From positions 1 through 46,908 of the forward strand of contig DUSC01000084.1 in assembly GCA_012842935.1 (NCBI GenBank): a stretch of DNA of 46,908 nt. The letters run 5' to 3'. A program made the translations under genes and the position numbers. The notes below the pieces were generated by a model. That model saw nothing but the letters and a program-made list of their open reading frames with translations. It was not told the origin of the DNA and did no database searches. This stretch comes from Hyphomicrobiales bacterium (GTDB lineage Bacteria; Pseudomonadota; Alphaproteobacteria; Rhizobiales; Rhizobiaceae). The first letter of the stretch is position 1. Every line of letters starts with the position of its first letter. This document shows, piece after piece, positions 28,882 to 39,909 of this stretch.

Positions 28882-29814
28882 TCAGCGAACGGACGGCGCG
28901 TGGAGGGGTCCCGCGACCGCGCTCATCTCCGCCGCACGACTGCGCTCGCGGCGGCTTGTCTCGACGATCTGGTAGGCGGAACTGTCCGTCAGAAGCCGGC
29001 GCAGGGCCGCAGCATTGAGTCGATGCCCGCCGCGATAGGACCGGAAGCAACCGATGAACCGTGCGCCGGCGAGCGCAAGGTCGCCCATTGCATCGAGCGT
29101 CTTGTGACGCACGAATTCGTCGGGATAGCGCAAGCCTTCCATATTGATGATCCGGTGGTCGTCGCCGATCACCACGGAGTTCTCCAGAGAAGAACCCAGC
29201 GCAAGCCCCGCGGCCCAGAGGCGCTCGACATCCTTCATGAAGCCAAAGGTGCGCGCCCGCGCGACATCGCGAAATCTTGCCGGGTCGAGATCGATGCTCA
29301 GGGATTGGCATCCGATCGCAGGGCTGTCGAAATCGATTTCGATCTCGAAACGGGTGCCGTCATGCGGCTGGAACTCGGCCCATGAGCCGCCGGACTCGAT
29401 ACGCACCGGTTTCACAACGCGAATGTAGCGCCGTCGCGCCGCGAGACGCTCGATGCCGGCGTGTTCGAAGGCGTCAACGAAAAGCGCCGCGCTGCCGTCC
29501 AGGATCGGCACCTCGCTGCCGTCGATCTCGATGACGATGTTGTCGATCCCCAACCCCAGCAGCGTCGCCATCAGGTGCTCGACGGTCGCGACATGCGCGC
29601 CTGACGGGTCGCCGAGCACCGTGGAAAGGTCCGTGCTGCCGACTTCCGAATGAAGCGCCCGGATTTCCGTAACCCCGGCATCGGAAAGAAGATGGAAGAC
29701 AACGCCGGTATCGGCATCCGCAGGGCTGAAATGGACGGAAACGGACTTGCCGCTATGGACGCCCGTCCCCGAAAGGGATACGCGCGATTTGATCGTCGTC
29801 TGCTGATCGTGCAA
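28882..29814 (-). CDS. lpxC: UDP-3-O-acyl-N-acetylglucosamine deacetylase
   Basis: This 310-residue zinc enzyme catalyses the committed step of lipid A synthesis. The zinc ligands are seen: His in TVEHLMATLLGLGIDN, and His and Asp in FVRHKTLDAMGDLAL. The catalytic His is in GGHRLNAAAL. The N-terminus TTIKSRVSLSGTGVHSG is typical. The start codon is TTG at 29812-29814, with AAGGGGA about 7 bases upstream, and gives the expected N-terminus; no ATG is available nearby. The gene is separated from ftsZ by a terminator and a 270-base leader, so it probably has its own promoter. An imperfect GC-rich inverted repeat overlaps its stop codon but has no T-run. Confidence 0.95.
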   Translation of the reverse strand: MHDQQTTIKSRVSLSGTGVHSGKSVSVHFSPADADTGVVFHLLSDAGVTEIRALHSEVGSTDLSTVLGDPSGAHVATVEHLMATLLGLGIDNIVIEIDGSEVPILDGSAALFVDAFEHAGIERLAARRRYIRVVKPVRIESGGSWAEFQPHDGTRFEIEIDFDSPAIGCQSLSIDLDPARFRDVARARTFGFMKDVERLWAAGLALGSSLENSVVIGDDHRIINMEGLRYPDEFVRHKTLDAMGDLALAGARFIGCFRSYRGGHRLNAAALRRLLTDSSAYQIVETSRRERSRAAEMSAVAGPLHAPSVR

Positions 29815-29879
29815 AACCGATCCCCTTGCGCCCCGTGGCCGGCCGCATGGTGCCCCGCGGCGCGGTTACGGCACATAGA

Positions 29880-29902
29880 CAGGAATCACACCCCCATTCC
29901 TG
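29880..29902 (-). repeat. Inverted repeat in the lpxC leader
   Basis: CAGGAAT and ATTCCTG (7 bp, perfect) flank a 9-base C-rich loop, 66 bases before the lpxC start. It could be an mRNA hairpin or a protein site. No further support. Confidence 0.25.
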
Positions 29903-30032
29903 CCGTGGCCCCTATGTCGACGCGGAACATAGTCCCAGCCTGTGCGGGCCGCCAAATCACGGTTTCTTACTCCGTGTTACCGCGATCGGACAGGCGCAAG
30001 TGGTTGAAAAATCGCAATCTCGGTCATCGGTA

Positions 30033-30063
30033 CGAAAAGAGGCAGGCGTATTGCGCCCGCCTC
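30033..30063 (-). terminator. Rho-independent terminator after ftsZ
   Basis: On the minus strand a 10-bp GC-rich stem (one mismatch, loop of 5; 30039-30063) is followed at once by TTTTCGT, 22 bases after the ftsZ stop codon. Stem, loop and T-run are all in the correct order for intrinsic termination of the ftsZ message. Confidence 0.65.
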
Positions 30064-30084
30064 GAACCGCGATTTCGGCATATG

Positions 30085-31767
30085 TCAGTTGGCTTGCCGG
30101 CGAAGGAAGGCCGGAATTTCCAGCTGATCCTCGTCCTGCGCGGTGCGCGGCTGCTGCTGGGCAACCCTGCCGTGCTCGTCAAGCTGGCCGCGGCGCGGCG
30201 CGTAGACCTGCGAATCCTGGCTGGCCATGCGCCGTGCGTCCGGCGCCGGCTGGCGAAGTCTGGCCTCGCGCGGCTGCGCCGGCTGCAATCTTGGCGCCTC
30301 TTCCTCGCGCCGTGTCAAACCGTTGGTCAGGCGCTTGAGCAGGCCCATCGGACCTTTCTCCTCATGGTCGGCGGCGCGGACGTTCTGCGCCGCCTCGACC
30401 TCAGCCTTCACGATCGGCGGGAAGTCCTCGACGCGCGGCATGCGCGGCTGGCCAGCGGCGGGTGCGATGGTCTCGCGGACCATCGGCGGAGTCTGGGCAG
30501 GCATTGCCACCGGATCGGCCGGCATGGCCGGCACGGCGGGCGGCGCCTGGAACAGCTTGCTCGCCGGGCGGAACTCATCGGCCGGCTGGATCGGCCGAGA
30601 ATGTGCCATCTCGACGGCATGAGCCTCGGCCATACGGATCGCCTCGGCCACCGGGTCGGCGGCACGCGCCACCGGCATTTCCTGGACAGGAGCATGGGTC
30701 GGCTGGGAGGCCGGGCGGGCCTCGCCAAGCGGAGCAGCCGGCCGGGCTGCCGGCTTCATCGGCTGGCGCAGCTGGATCGGCGGGACGGCAGCATCGACCG
30801 CCGCCTTGTCGATGCCGGTCGCGACCACCGACACGCGGATGACGCCCTCGAGGGCTTCGTCGAAGGTAGCGCCGAGAATGATGTTGGCATCCTGGTCGAC
30901 CTCTTCGCGGATACGGGTCGCGGCTTCGTCGACCTCGAACAGCGTGAGGTCGCGGCCGCCGGTAATCGAGATCAGCAGACCCTTGGCGCCCTTCATCGAC
31001 GTCTCGTCGAGCAGCGGATTGGCGATGGCAGCCTCCGCCGCCGCCATCGCGCGCCCCTCGCCCGATGCCTCGCCGGTGCCCATCATGGCCTTGCCCATTT
31101 CGCGCATGACGGAACGGACGTCGGCGAAATCGAGGTTGATCAGGCCCTCCTTGACCATCAGATCGGTGATGCAGGCCACGCCGGAGTAGAGCACCTGGTC
31201 GGCCATCGCGAAGGCATCGGCGAAGGTGGTCTTGTCATTGGCAATGCGGAACAGGTTCTGATTCGGGATGACGATCAGCGTGTCCACGCACTTCTGCAGC
31301 TCTTCGATGCCGGCGTCCGCGGTACGCATGCGGCGCTGGCCCTCGAAGTGGAACGGCTTGGTCACGACACCGACGGTCAGGATACCCTTCTCGCGGGCGG
31401 CGCGTGCCACGACCGGAGCCGCACCGGTCCCTGTGCCGCCGCCCATGCCGGCGGTAACGAAGCACATGTGGGTGTTCGAAAGGTGATCGAGAATCTCGTC
31501 GATGCACTCCTCCGCCGCCGCGCGGCCGACCTCGGGCTGGGAACCCGCACCGAGGCCTTCCGTGACATGTGCACCGAGCTGGATGAGACGCTCGGCCTTC
31601 GACATGGTCAGGGCCTGGGCGTCCGTGTTGGCGACGACGAACTCGACGCCGCGAAGCCCCGCATTGATCATGTTGTTGACGGCATTGCCCCCGCCCCCGC
31701 CCACGCCGAACACCGTGATGCGCGGCTTGAGCTCGGTGATGTCCGGCTTGTGCAGATTGATCGTCAT
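30085..31767 (-). CDS. ftsZ: Cell division protein FtsZ
   Basis: This 560-residue tubulin-like GTPase forms the Z-ring. The N-terminal GTPase core has [15 protein letters not shown] and the tubulin signature [10 protein letters not shown], then [11 protein letters not shown] and the T7-type segment. After about residue 320 comes a long Pro/Ala/Met-rich linker of over 200 residues, as in rhizobial FtsZ1, and the conserved C-terminal peptide [12 protein letters not shown] (549-560) that binds FtsA and other partners. The start is ATG 31767 with GGGACGAG upstream. It follows ftsA by 79 bases; a terminator lies after it. Confidence 0.97.
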   Translation of the reverse strand: MTINLHKPDITELKPRITVFGVGGGGGNAVNNMINAGLRGVEFVVANTDAQALTMSKAERLIQLGAHVTEGLGAGSQPEVGRAAAEECIDEILDHLSNTHMCFVTAGMGGGTGTGAAPVVARAAREKGILTVGVVTKPFHFEGQRRMRTADAGIEELQKCVDTLIVIPNQNLFRIANDKTTFADAFAMADQVLYSGVACITDLMVKEGLINLDFADVRSVMREMGKAMMGTGEASGEGRAMAAAEAAIANPLLDETSMKGAKGLLISITGGRDLTLFEVDEAATRIREEVDQDANIILGATFDEALEGVIRVSVVATGIDKAAVDAAVPPIQLRQPMKPAARPAAPLGEARPASQPTHAPVQEMPVARAADPVAEAIRMAEAHAVEMAHSRPIQPADEFRPASKLFQAPPAVPAMPADPVAMPAQTPPMVRETIAPAAGQPRMPRVEDFPPIVKAEVEAAQNVRAADHEEKGPMGLLKRLTNGLTRREEEAPRLQPAQPREARLRQPAPDARRMASQDSQVYAPRRGQLDEHGRVAQQQPRTAQDEDQLEIPAFLRRQAN

Positions 31768-31846
31768 GATGCTCGTCCCTTTTTCCTTTCACGCCGCGTC
31801 GCCGCTGCGGCCGCCGACTTCCGGGGCGTTGCCGCCCGGACCGATA

Positions 31847-33154
31847 CTAGAAACTGTCCCTCAGCCACTGTCCCATGCGCTGGAAACGGCCACCCGTCCC
31901 CGTCATGCGCAAGTTCGTTCCGCCCCTGGCCTCATTCGTCTCGAATGCCGCCATCTGCGGATAGATCAACAAGCCGACCGCGGCCGAGAAGGCCGGGCCC
32001 TTTGCCGCCTCTGGAAGGCCGGCCACGCCGAGCGGCCGCCCGATGCGCACATTGCGTCCGAGGATACGCCGCGCCGCTTCGGGGAGGCCGGTGAGTTGCG
32101 CGGCGCCGCCGGTCAGCACGACCCGCTTGCCGATCACGCTTCCGAGGCCCGAATGGGCGAGCCGGTCGCGCACGATCTCAAGCGTCTCTTCGGTACGCGC
32201 GCGGATGATGCGCGTCATGACCGATCGAGGCACCTGCAGCGGCACGTCGCTGTCCTCGCCGATCGGCTGGATCGAGACGACGTCGCGGTCGTCGGCACTG
32301 CCGGGCAGGGCCGAACCGTGCATGACCTTCAGCCGCTCCGCATCATCGAGGGTGGTCGAAAGGCCGCGCGCGAGATCCATGGTGACGTGGTTGCCGCCGA
32401 GCGGAATCGAATCGGCGAACACGAACTTGCCGTCGGCAAACAGCGACATCGTCGTCGTGCCGCCGCCCATGTCTATGCAGGCCGCACCCATCTCCAGTTC
32501 GTCGTCGACGAGGGAGGCAAGCCCCGAGGCGTAGGGCGTGGCGACCATGCGCTCGACCGACAGGTGGGCACGATTCACGCAAAGTTCGATGTTGCGCATC
32601 GGCGCGGCGTCGGCGGTGACGACGTGCATGTCGACGCCGAGCGTGTCGCCGACCATGCCACTCGGATCGCGCACGCCGCGCTCGCCGTCCAGCGAGAAGC
32701 CCGTGGCCAGCGAATGCACGACCTGCCGTTCGCTCTTCAGGGCCTGACGCGCGCCCGTCGCGAGCACCTTGGCAATGTCTTCGGCGTCGACCTGGTGGCC
32801 GCCGAGGTTGATCGTGGCGGTATAGGTCCCGCTCTTGATCCGGCCGGCCGTCAGGTTGACGATCAGCGAATCGACGGTCAAGCCGGCCATGCGCTCTGCC
32901 GAATCGACGGCGAGGCGGATCGCCTGCTCGGCGCGGTCGAGTTCCGCGACCACCCCCGATTTCACGCCACGCGATTTCTGATGGCCGATGCCGATGACTT
33001 GCGCTCGATGGGTGCGGCCGCGAAGCAACTGGCTGTCCGCATTGGGCCTCAGTTTCGCGATGATACAGCAAACCTTGCTCGAACCGACGTCGAGCACGGT
33101 GATGACGCCCGAACGGCGCGCCACCGGTTTGTGAGCGCTTCGGAGCCAGCTCAT
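31847..33154 (-). CDS. ftsA: Cell division protein FtsA
   Basis: This 435-residue actin-like ATPase tethers FtsZ to the membrane and recruits later division proteins. The N-terminus has the phosphate-1 loop VLDVGSSKVCCII. A SHS2/1C domain follows, then the phosphate-2 motif ACIDMGGGTTTM and the adenosine motif VVLTGGAAQLTGL. The C-terminus ends in an amphipathic helix (FQRMGQWLRDSF) suited to membrane binding. Its ATG overlaps the ftsQ stop by 4 bases (ATGA). Confidence 0.96.
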   Translation of the reverse strand: MSWLRSAHKPVARRSGVITVLDVGSSKVCCIIAKLRPNADSQLLRGRTHRAQVIGIGHQKSRGVKSGVVAELDRAEQAIRLAVDSAERMAGLTVDSLIVNLTAGRIKSGTYTATINLGGHQVDAEDIAKVLATGARQALKSERQVVHSLATGFSLDGERGVRDPSGMVGDTLGVDMHVVTADAAPMRNIELCVNRAHLSVERMVATPYASGLASLVDDELEMGAACIDMGGGTTTMSLFADGKFVFADSIPLGGNHVTMDLARGLSTTLDDAERLKVMHGSALPGSADDRDVVSIQPIGEDSDVPLQVPRSVMTRIIRARTEETLEIVRDRLAHSGLGSVIGKRVVLTGGAAQLTGLPEAARRILGRNVRIGRPLGVAGLPEAAKGPAFSAAVGLLIYPQMAAFETNEARGGTNLRMTGTGGRFQRMGQWLRDSF

Positions 33155-34089
33155 GTCCTCTTCTCCAAGCGCTTGCGCGCCCTGGCGCCTTCTTCGAGTG
33201 CGGCGGCTCGACGTTCGACGCCTTCGGGCGTGAGCTGGACGACGACGCGGTCGGTCAATCGCAGGTCGACGGACAGGATATCGCGCGAGAGCAGCGCGCT
33301 GTCGCGGTCCATCGACAGAAGGTCCACGATCGCCTCATCCTCGCCGCTTTCGGGCAGCTTGACGGTAATGCCGTTCTCCAGCCTGAGGTCCCAGCGGCGT
33401 TCGCCGACACGGATATAGCCCTTCACCCGGGAGTAAAGTTCGGGATAGCCCCTGACTTTCGTGATGAACGCGCTGGCTGCTTCGTTTGCGCCCGCGCCGA
33501 TGACGAGAGGCAATGCTGCCTTCCGTCCGCCAACGAACGGCGCGATGGGCTTTCCCGATTCCTCGACGAGCAGCAGTTCGCTGCCGCGCTGCCAGATGGC
33601 AAAGGCCGTTCGCTCCGCGACTTCGACCTCGATCGTGTCGGGATAGACCTTGCGGACGGCGGCCGAACGAACCCAGGGAAGAGCCGTGACGCGTTTCCGC
33701 GCGGCTTCGGCGTCGAAGCCGATCAAAGAAGTCCACCCGTCGAGGGCGAGCGCGTCGAGGATATCGATCTCCGAAGTTTCGACGTGACCCGTTACTCGCA
33801 CCTGCTCGACGGCGAAACCGCTTCGCGCGGTGAGCGCCTGGATGAGTGCGGGCATGTGGCCGCCGACCTGGGCGCCATAGAGCCCGGTCGCCGCGAGGAA
33901 CGTCGCCGTCATGATCGAGGCGGAGAATCGCGGCGCAGCGACATCGCCGGCGGTCAGCCGGCCGAGCAGTCGCGCCGGCCGGCGCAACCAGCGCGGCAGC
34001 ACGAACCCCTCGGACCACAGGGTGAGCACGGAAAGGGCGCGGCGAACTGCGCCGGGTTCCCGATCCCGCCCTGAACCTACCGAAGACAC
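33151..34089 (-). CDS. ftsQ: Cell division protein FtsQ
   Basis: This 312-residue bitopic membrane protein of the divisome links early and late division steps. It has a cytoplasmic N-terminus rich in Arg, one transmembrane helix ([14 protein letters not shown], about residues 60-75), a POTRA domain ([23 protein letters not shown]), and the FtsQ beta domain ([30 protein letters not shown]). I start it at GTG 34089: GGAGGA lies 6 bases ahead, and the overlap with ddl is then only 13 bases. A TTG at 34110 would extend it by seven residues without a good ribosome site. Confidence 0.92.
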   Translation of the reverse strand: MSSVGSGRDREPGAVRRALSVLTLWSEGFVLPRWLRRPARLLGRLTAGDVAAPRFSASIMTATFLAATGLYGAQVGGHMPALIQALTARSGFAVEQVRVTGHVETSEIDILDALALDGWTSLIGFDAEAARKRVTALPWVRSAAVRKVYPDTIEVEVAERTAFAIWQRGSELLLVEESGKPIAPFVGGRKAALPLVIGAGANEAASAFITKVRGYPELYSRVKGYIRVGERRWDLRLENGITVKLPESGEDEAIVDLLSMDRDSALLSRDILSVDLRLTDRVVVQLTPEGVERRAAALEEGARARKRLEKRT

Positions 34090-35003
34090 GAAGCGTCCTC
34101 CACCATCCAACTCAGCAGCTCACCGAACGAATGCCCCGCATGGGCAGCAATCTCGGGCACCAGCGACGTCGGTGTCATCCCCGGCTGGGTGTTGATTTCC
34201 AGCCAGACGACCTCGCCATTGGGGGAATGACGATCGTCGTAGCGGAAGTCCGACCGGGAAACGCCTCGACAGCCGATCGCTTGGTGAGCCTTCAGCGCCA
34301 GTGTCTGTATTTTTTGGTAAATATTCGGTGAAATTTTCGCCGGGCATTCGTGTTTTGAACCACCCGCGACATATTTCGAATCGTAGTCGTAGAAGGAGTG
34401 ACCGACCGGGATGATCTCGGTGACGCCGAGCGCCACGTCGCCCATCACCGCGCAGGTCAGCTCGCGCCCGTGCACGTAGCGCTCGACCATGACCGTTTCG
34501 CCGTATCGCCATTCGGTGGAGCCGATTACCTGTGGCGGGTGCGACTGGTCTTCCTTGACGATGACCACCCCGAAACTGGAGCCCTCGTTGACCGGCTTGA
34601 CCACGTAGGGCGGCTTCATCGGATGCTTCGAGCCGATCTTGAAGCGGTTGATCACCTTCGATTCTGCCACCGGGACACCGGCCGCGCGAGCGATCTTCTT
34701 GGCCTGCTCCTTGTTCATGGCGAGTGCGGAAGCGAGCACGCCGGAATGCGTGTAGGGAATGCCGAGATACTCGAGAATGCCCTGTATCGTGCCATCCTCG
34801 CCGAACGGCCCGTGAAGCGCGTTGAAGGCAACGTCGGGCTTCAGATCGGAAAGTACCGAAGAGACGTCGCGGCCGACATCGACGCGCGTCACGCGGTAGC
34901 CTTCCGCCTCGAGCGCGTCGGCACAGGCCTTGCCAGACGACAGCGAAACCGGCCGCTCGGACGAAAACCCTCCCATCAACACCGCCACGTGTTTTTTCGC
35001 CAT
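34077..35003 (-). CDS. ddl: D-alanine--D-alanine ligase
   Basis: This 308-residue ATP-grasp enzyme makes the D-Ala-D-Ala dipeptide for the peptidoglycan stem. Motifs: [14 protein letters not shown] at the start, [12 protein letters not shown], the ATP-grasp lysine segment [15 protein letters not shown], and [13 protein letters not shown] with the magnesium-binding Glu and Asn. The length is normal for DdlB. Codons for SPNIYQKIQ (34306-34340) are distinctly AT-rich compared with the rest of the gene, which may mark an internal promoter for ftsQAZ. It starts 261 bases after murB, the largest gap in the mur cluster. Confidence 0.95.
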   Translation of the reverse strand: MAKKHVAVLMGGFSSERPVSLSSGKACADALEAEGYRVTRVDVGRDVSSVLSDLKPDVAFNALHGPFGEDGTIQGILEYLGIPYTHSGVLASALAMNKEQAKKIARAAGVPVAESKVINRFKIGSKHPMKPPYVVKPVNEGSSFGVVIVKEDQSHPPQVIGSTEWRYGETVMVERYVHGRELTCAVMGDVALGVTEIIPVGHSFYDYDSKYVAGGSKHECPAKISPNIYQKIQTLALKAHQAIGCRGVSRSDFRYDDRHSPNGEVVWLEINTQPGMTPTSLVPEIAAHAGHSFGELLSWMVEDASCLR

Positions 35004-35264
35004 GCGCCGACGGTCCCCTCTCGGTGCGTTTTCATCGCAGCGCCCCGAGATTGAGTCGGTTCTCGCGGGGGCGGTTGCACCTCCCGGCAGAAACGCGGCC
35101 TACGCGTCGGACGACTCAATCGGGGAACGCTTGCAGCCAAGGAATCAGAGAGCGGATTCGCTGACAAGTCCCGGAGATTCCGAGAGATTCATTTTCTTTC
35201 GCCTTCTTCGGCGAAAGCCGCCCCTGTCGCCGAAGCGCAACACCTCGGTTACCGGCGGCGGCGA
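35004..35264 (-). other. murB-ddl gap with a strong hairpin
   Basis: There is no gene in this gap. It contains a perfect 8-bp hairpin (35196-35217, CTTTCGCC / GGCGAAAG, loop TTCTTC), located 48 bases past the murB stop on the minus strand. The sequence after it is AAAATGAATC, not a T-run, so a simple intrinsic terminator is not supported; an attenuator or RNA-stability element is possible. The rest presumably contains a promoter for ddl-ftsQAZ. Confidence 0.35.
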
Positions 35265-36227
35265 TCAGAGAAGCTGCCCGAGAAACTCCTGCACTTCGTG
35301 CCCGGGTTTGAAACGGCCGATGCGCTTGATCTCCCACTCCAGCCGTACACCGGAATTTTCCAGCACCCGTGCTCGAACCGTTTCGCCAAGATATTCAAGG
35401 TCGTAGCCGGTAGCGTTGCCGGTGTTTATCATGAAGTTGCAGTGCATCGGCGACATCTGCGCGCCGCCGATCATCAGGCCGCGGCAACCCGCCTTGTCGA
35501 TTTCCTTCCACGCCGACGTGCCAGGAGGGTTCTTGAATGTCGAGCCGCCGGTCTTTTCCCGGATCGGCTGCACGGTCTCTCGGTGCTGCTGTACCTCGTC
35601 CATCAGGCGACGAATCGTCTCCCGGTCTTCCGGGTAGCCTTCGAGGATCGCGGACGTGAAGATCAGGTCGGCCGGTGCCGAGGAATGCCGGTAGGAATAG
35701 CCCATATCGGCGTTCGAAAGCAGGTGCGTATTTCCCTTTCGGTCAAGCGCGCGCACCTCGACGACCCGCTCGCGCGTCTCGACACCGTTGGCGCCGGCGT
35801 TCATCCTGAGCGCGCCGCCGATGGCGCCCGGTATGCCGTGATAGAAATGGAAACCGCCGATGCCGGCTTCCAGCGCAAGCGCCGCGACGCGCTTGTCGGG
35901 GGTTGCCGCGCCGGCGCGGATCCTTGTCGGGCCGATCACTTCGGCCTCGCCGAAACCTTTTGCCGAGAGACGGACGACGAAGCCTGGAATGCCGCCTTCG
36001 CGGACGAGCAGGTTGGATCCGACACCGACGACCATCACCGGAACGTCCTCCGGCACTGCCTTCAGGAAGGTCGCCAGGTCGTCCTCGTCGGCCGGCTGAA
36101 ACAGCGCCTCGGCCTGCCCGCCGGCGCGGAACCAGGTGATCTTCTCCATCTCGGCGTTCGCCGTGATCTTGCCGCGCACGCCCGCCAGACTTTCGGACAG
36201 CCGACCGATGAGGAGTTCGCCGCGCAT
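35265..36227 (-). CDS. murB: UDP-N-acetylenolpyruvoylglucosamine reductase
   Basis: This 320-residue flavoenzyme reduces UDP-GlcNAc-enolpyruvate to UDP-MurNAc. The FAD-binding part includes [16 protein letters not shown] and [21 protein letters not shown]. Catalytic residues are found in YSYRHSS, the active Ser in [10 protein letters not shown] and Glu in [16 protein letters not shown]. The start is ATG 36227, which shares one base with the murC stop (TGATG); a longer frame to 36272 would run into murC. This is the type of MurB normal for alphaproteobacteria. Confidence 0.95.
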   Translation of the reverse strand: MRGELLIGRLSESLAGVRGKITANAEMEKITWFRAGGQAEALFQPADEDDLATFLKAVPEDVPVMVVGVGSNLLVREGGIPGFVVRLSAKGFGEAEVIGPTRIRAGAATPDKRVAALALEAGIGGFHFYHGIPGAIGGALRMNAGANGVETRERVVEVRALDRKGNTHLLSNADMGYSYRHSSAPADLIFTSAILEGYPEDRETIRRLMDEVQQHRETVQPIREKTGGSTFKNPPGTSAWKEIDKAGCRGLMIGGAQMSPMHCNFMINTGNATGYDLEYLGETVRARVLENSGVRLEWEIKRIGRFKPGHEVQEFLGQLL

Positions 36228-37633
36228 CACGGGGCTGCCCCGGCGAGTTCCTTCGGCAGTGCATAGGCCCACTGCGTGATGTTGCCGGCCCCGAGGAAGA
36301 CGACGAAGTCGCCGGGCCTGGCAAGGCTTCTGACCAGAGGCGCGATCGCTGCCGGCCCCTCGATGTAGCGGGCGTCGCGATGCCCTCCGGAGCGGATACG
36401 CTGCACCAATGCCTCGGAAGTGACGCCTTCGATCGGTTCCTCGCCCGCGGGGTAGACCGGGGCGATTGCGACCGTGTCGGCATCATTGAAGCAAGCGGCA
36501 AAATCGCCGAACAGGTCGTGCAGGCGGGTAAAGCGGTGCGGCTGGGCGATGGCGATAACGCGCCCCTTGGTCGAATCGCGTGCGGCCTTCAATACGGCCT
36601 TGATCTCGACCGGATGGTGTCCGTAGTCGTCGAACACCTCGACGCCGTTCCACGAGCCGGTATGCGTGAAACGTCGCTTGACGCCGCCGAATGCGGCCAG
36701 CCCCTTGCGGATCGCATCGCCGGAGATACCGAGTTCGTGTGCTACCGCGATCGCAGCCGTGGCGTTCGACACGTTGTGTCGCCCGGGCATCGGCAGGCGC
36801 AGGTCGCGGACGTCGGTTTCCCGCCCGGTCTTGCGGTTCCTGATGACGACGTCGAACTGCGACGTCGCTCCGTCGAAGCGATGGTTCTCGAATCGCACGT
36901 CAGCCTGGGCGTTCTCGCCATAGGTGATGACGCGGCGATCCTCGATGCGTGAGACCAGCGAGTGCACTTCCGGGTGGTCGGTGCACATCACGCCGAAACC
37001 GTAGAAAGGAACGTTCTCGACGAATTGGCGGAACGCCTCACGCACCTTGTCGAAGCTGCCGTAATGGTCGAGGTGCTCGGGATCGATATTGGTGACGACC
37101 GCGATGTCGGCCGGCAGCTTGAGGAAGGTACCGTCGCTCTCGTCGGCCTCGACCACCATCCACTCGCCCGCTCCCATGCGCGCATTTGTGCCGTAGGCGT
37201 TGATGATGCCGCCGTTCACAACTGTCGGGTCGAGGCCACCGGCATCCAGGAGCGTGGCCACCATCGACGTGGTCGTCGTTTTCCCGTGCGTACCGCCTAT
37301 GGCGATGGCGTTGCGGAAGCGCATCAATTCGGCAAGCATCTCGGCACGGCGGACGATGGGAAGCAGCTTCTCGCGCGCCGCCACCAACTCCGGATTGTTC
37401 TTCTTGATTGCGGTCGAGACGACGACCACCTCGGCGTCGCCAAGGTTCTCCGCCTTGTGGCCGACGAAGCAGGCGATCCCCCTGTCACGCAGGCGCTGGA
37501 CGTTGGCGCTGTCGGCCTGGTCGGAGCCCTGTACGCGGTACCCGAGATTGTGCAGCACCTCGGCGATGCCGCTCATGCCGATGCCGCCAATGCCGATGAA
37601 ATGGACCAGGCCGATCGTCTGCGGCATCTTCAT
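36227..37633 (-). CDS. murC: UDP-N-acetylmuramate--L-alanine ligase
   Basis: This 468-residue Mur ligase adds L-Ala to UDP-MurNAc. The N-terminal Rossmann part is [20 protein letters not shown], the ATP-binding loop is [16 protein letters not shown], and the central domain has [10 protein letters not shown] and [12 protein letters not shown]. The C-terminal domain begins around [22 protein letters not shown]. All MurC hallmarks are intact. Its start overlaps the murG stop by 4 bases (ATGA). Confidence 0.96.
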   Translation of the reverse strand: MKMPQTIGLVHFIGIGGIGMSGIAEVLHNLGYRVQGSDQADSANVQRLRDRGIACFVGHKAENLGDAEVVVVSTAIKKNNPELVAAREKLLPIVRRAEMLAELMRFRNAIAIGGTHGKTTTTSMVATLLDAGGLDPTVVNGGIINAYGTNARMGAGEWMVVEADESDGTFLKLPADIAVVTNIDPEHLDHYGSFDKVREAFRQFVENVPFYGFGVMCTDHPEVHSLVSRIEDRRVITYGENAQADVRFENHRFDGATSQFDVVIRNRKTGRETDVRDLRLPMPGRHNVSNATAAIAVAHELGISGDAIRKGLAAFGGVKRRFTHTGSWNGVEVFDDYGHHPVEIKAVLKAARDSTKGRVIAIAQPHRFTRLHDLFGDFAACFNDADTVAIAPVYPAGEEPIEGVTSEALVQRIRSGGHRDARYIEGPAAIAPLVRSLARPGDFVVFLGAGNITQWAYALPKELAGAAP

Positions 37634-38754
37634 GCGCGCGCTCCTCCCCAGAACTGGGCAACGGTTTGGCCGGAGGCAATAGCTTCTGTCAGGTCGGCGA
37701 GCAACCGCGTCGCGTCCGGACGTCCGGCCGAGCGCGCCGCCTCCGCCATGGCGACGAGCCGTTGAGGGTCGCGCATCAGCCCACCGATCAGCGTCGCTAA
37801 CCGCTCGGTCGAAAGCGTCGACTGGACATGCACTTCGGCGCCACCGGCCGCGGCGAGCGTCGCGGCGTTGGCCGCCTGGTCGTGGTCGAGCGCATGGGGA
37901 TAGGGCACCAGCAGGGCCGGCCGGCCGACGACGCCGATTTCCGAGACCGTCGAGGCCCCGGAGCGGGAAATCACCAGGTGCGCCGCGGCAAGGCGAGCCG
38001 GCATGTCGTCGAAGAACGGAGAGATCTCGGCCTCGACTCCCATTGCGGCATAGGCCTTGCGCACGGCCGCCTCGTCCTCGCGACGCGCCTGCTGCGTGAC
38101 CTTCAGGCGACGGCGGTCCGCCTCCGGCAGCGCCGCGATCGCTGGTGGGACCGCTTCTGAGAAGAATTGCGCACCCTGGCTGCCACCAAACACGAGCAGG
38201 CGGAATTCGCCGTCCTTCGTCGGCTCGGCGTAAGGCGTCCGCGCCGCCTCGAGGATGGCGGGCCGAACAGGGTTGCCGGTTACTACCGTCTTCGCCGCAA
38301 GCGCGCCCTCGACGACGAGAAACCCGCCGGCGATGGCGGTGACGCGGGCGGCCAACGCCCGGTTGGCGCGGCCCATCACGGCGTTCTGCTCGTGCACCAT
38401 CGTCGGCAGGCCGCGGCGCGTCGCCGCGTAGAGCGGCGGCAGCGTCGGATAGCCGCCGAAGCCCACAACCGCAGCTGGTTTGATCCGGCGAAACAGTGCC
38501 GAGGACTCGCGCACGCCGCCCCAGATGTTCCAGAAAGCCCTTGCCAGCGCCACGGGGTTCTTCGAGCCGATCGTCGCCGAACGCACCGCATGAATATGGT
38601 CGGCGGGGAACGAACCTGCGTAGCGGCCGGCACGCTCGTCGGTCACCAGGTGGACCGACCAGCCGCGCGCTTTCAGTTCGTGCGCCAGCGCTTCGGCGGG
38701 AAAAAGGTGCCCGCCGGTCCCGCCTGCTGCCAGGAGGATCGCACCCTTAGCCAT
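37630..38754 (-). CDS. murG: Lipid II synthase MurG
   Basis: This 374-residue GT28 glycosyltransferase adds GlcNAc to lipid I at the inner face of the membrane. G-loops: [17 protein letters not shown] at the N-terminus and [15 protein letters not shown] in the middle. The donor-binding segment is [38 protein letters not shown]. The length is normal. ATG 38754 comes immediately after the ftsW stop (38755-38757), so translation is probably coupled. Confidence 0.96.
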   Translation of the reverse strand: MAKGAILLAAGGTGGHLFPAEALAHELKARGWSVHLVTDERAGRYAGSFPADHIHAVRSATIGSKNPVALARAFWNIWGGVRESSALFRRIKPAAVVGFGGYPTLPPLYAATRRGLPTMVHEQNAVMGRANRALAARVTAIAGGFLVVEGALAAKTVVTGNPVRPAILEAARTPYAEPTKDGEFRLLVFGGSQGAQFFSEAVPPAIAALPEADRRRLKVTQQARREDEAAVRKAYAAMGVEAEISPFFDDMPARLAAAHLVISRSGASTVSEIGVVGRPALLVPYPHALDHDQAANAATLAAAGGAEVHVQSTLSTERLATLIGGLMRDPQRLVAMAEAARSAGRPDATRLLADLTEAIASGQTVAQFWGGARA

Positions 38755-39909
38755 CTATTCCGCCGGCGCTTCCCGCGGCGTGCGGGGGGCGAAGGTGAAT
38801 TGCTGGCGCTTTTCCGGCCGCTTGCGGGTGAGCGCCAGCACCATGCCCATCGCGATCGCGATCGCGATCAGCGACGAGCCGCCGTAGGAAATGAACGGCA
38901 GCGTCATGCCCTTGGCGGGCATCATCTGCAGGTTGACGCCCATGTTGATGATCGATTGCAGGCCGAAATTGACGACCAGTCCCGCGACCGCGAAGCGAGT
39001 GAAGTCATCATGCTCCTTCAGCGCCGTTGCCAGGCCGCGCAGGACGACGAAGGCGAACAGGCCGAGAATGACGAAGAGCAGCACGATGCCGAACTCCTCG
39101 CCGGCGACGGCGAAGACGAAGTCGGCATGGCTGTCGGGGATGATGCGCTTCACGGTGCCCTCGCCCGGCCCGACGCCGAACCAGCCGCCATTGATGACCG
39201 CCTCGCGTCCCATGTCCACCTGGAAGGTGTCGCCCTCCCCGGTGAGGAAGCGGTCGATGCGGCCGGCAACGTGCGGGAATATCGAATAGGCGGCCACGGC
39301 GCCCGCAGCACCCAGGATCCCCAGCGCCATGATCCAGATCCACGGCATTCCGGCCATGAAGAACATCGCTCCCCAGGTCCCGAGCACGAGGATGGTCTGA
39401 CCGAGGTCGGGCTGCGCAACGAGTAGCGCTAGCACCAGCCCGAGAAGGATGATCGCGAACAGGTTGCCCGGAATGTCCGGCTGCCGGCGATGCTCGGCGA
39501 ACAGCCAGGCGCAGATGATGACGAAAGCCGGCTTGAGGAATTCGGATGGCTGGATCGATACGCCGGCGAGCGATACCCAGCGCCGCGCCCCTTTCACTTC
39601 GACACCGACGAACAGTACCGCCACCATCAGCAGGAGCGAGATCGCCAGCATTGCGACCGACAGGCGGCGGACCTGCCGCGCATCCAGGAAGGAGACCGAA
39701 AGCAGCGCAGCAAGCGCCGGGACCATGAAGACGATCTGTCGCGTCGCGAAATGGAACGAGCCGAGGCCGATGCGCTCGGCGACGGCCGGGCTCGCGGCGA
39801 AGGAAAGAATGATGCCGAGCCCCATCAGTGAAAGGAACGCCGCGAGGAACCAGCGATCGATCGTCCACCACCACGTTGCGACGGGGCTGCGGTCTAGGCG
39901 GCTGGTCAT
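38755..39909 (-). CDS. ftsW: Cell division glycosyltransferase FtsW
   Basis: This 384-residue SEDS-family polytopic membrane protein polymerises septal peptidoglycan with FtsI. About ten helices are visible (for example [20 protein letters not shown]). SEDS motifs include the loop [28 protein letters not shown] (with the catalytic Asp of this family) and the C-terminal [19 protein letters not shown] 39909 overlaps the murD stop by 4 bases. Confidence 0.96.
   Translation of the reverse strand: MTSRLDRSPVATWWWTIDRWFLAAFLSLMGLGIILSFAASPAVAERIGLGSFHFATRQIVFMVPALAALLSVSFLDARQVRRLSVAMLAISLLLMVAVLFVGVEVKGARRWVSLAGVSIQPSEFLKPAFVIICAWLFAEHRRQPDIPGNLFAIILLGLVLALLVAQPDLGQTILVLGTWGAMFFMAGMPWIWIMALGILGAAGAVAAYSIFPHVAGRIDRFLTGEGDTFQVDMGREAVINGGWFGVGPGEGTVKRIIPDSHADFVFAVAGEEFGIVLLFVILGLFAFVVLRGLATALKEHDDFTRFAVAGLVVNFGLQSIINMGVNLQMMPAKGMTLPFISYGGSSLIAIAIAMGMVLALTRKRPEKRQQFTFAPRTPREAPAE

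Noticed and set aside
28867-28899. GC-rich inverted repeat at the lpxC stop codon as a terminator
   Set aside because: The stem has a bulge and no T-run follows on the minus strand.
29650-32094. 814-codon plus-strand frame opposite lpxC, ftsZ and ftsA
   Set aside because: Antisense shadow; His/Arg/Asp-rich composition typical of GC-rich non-coding frames.
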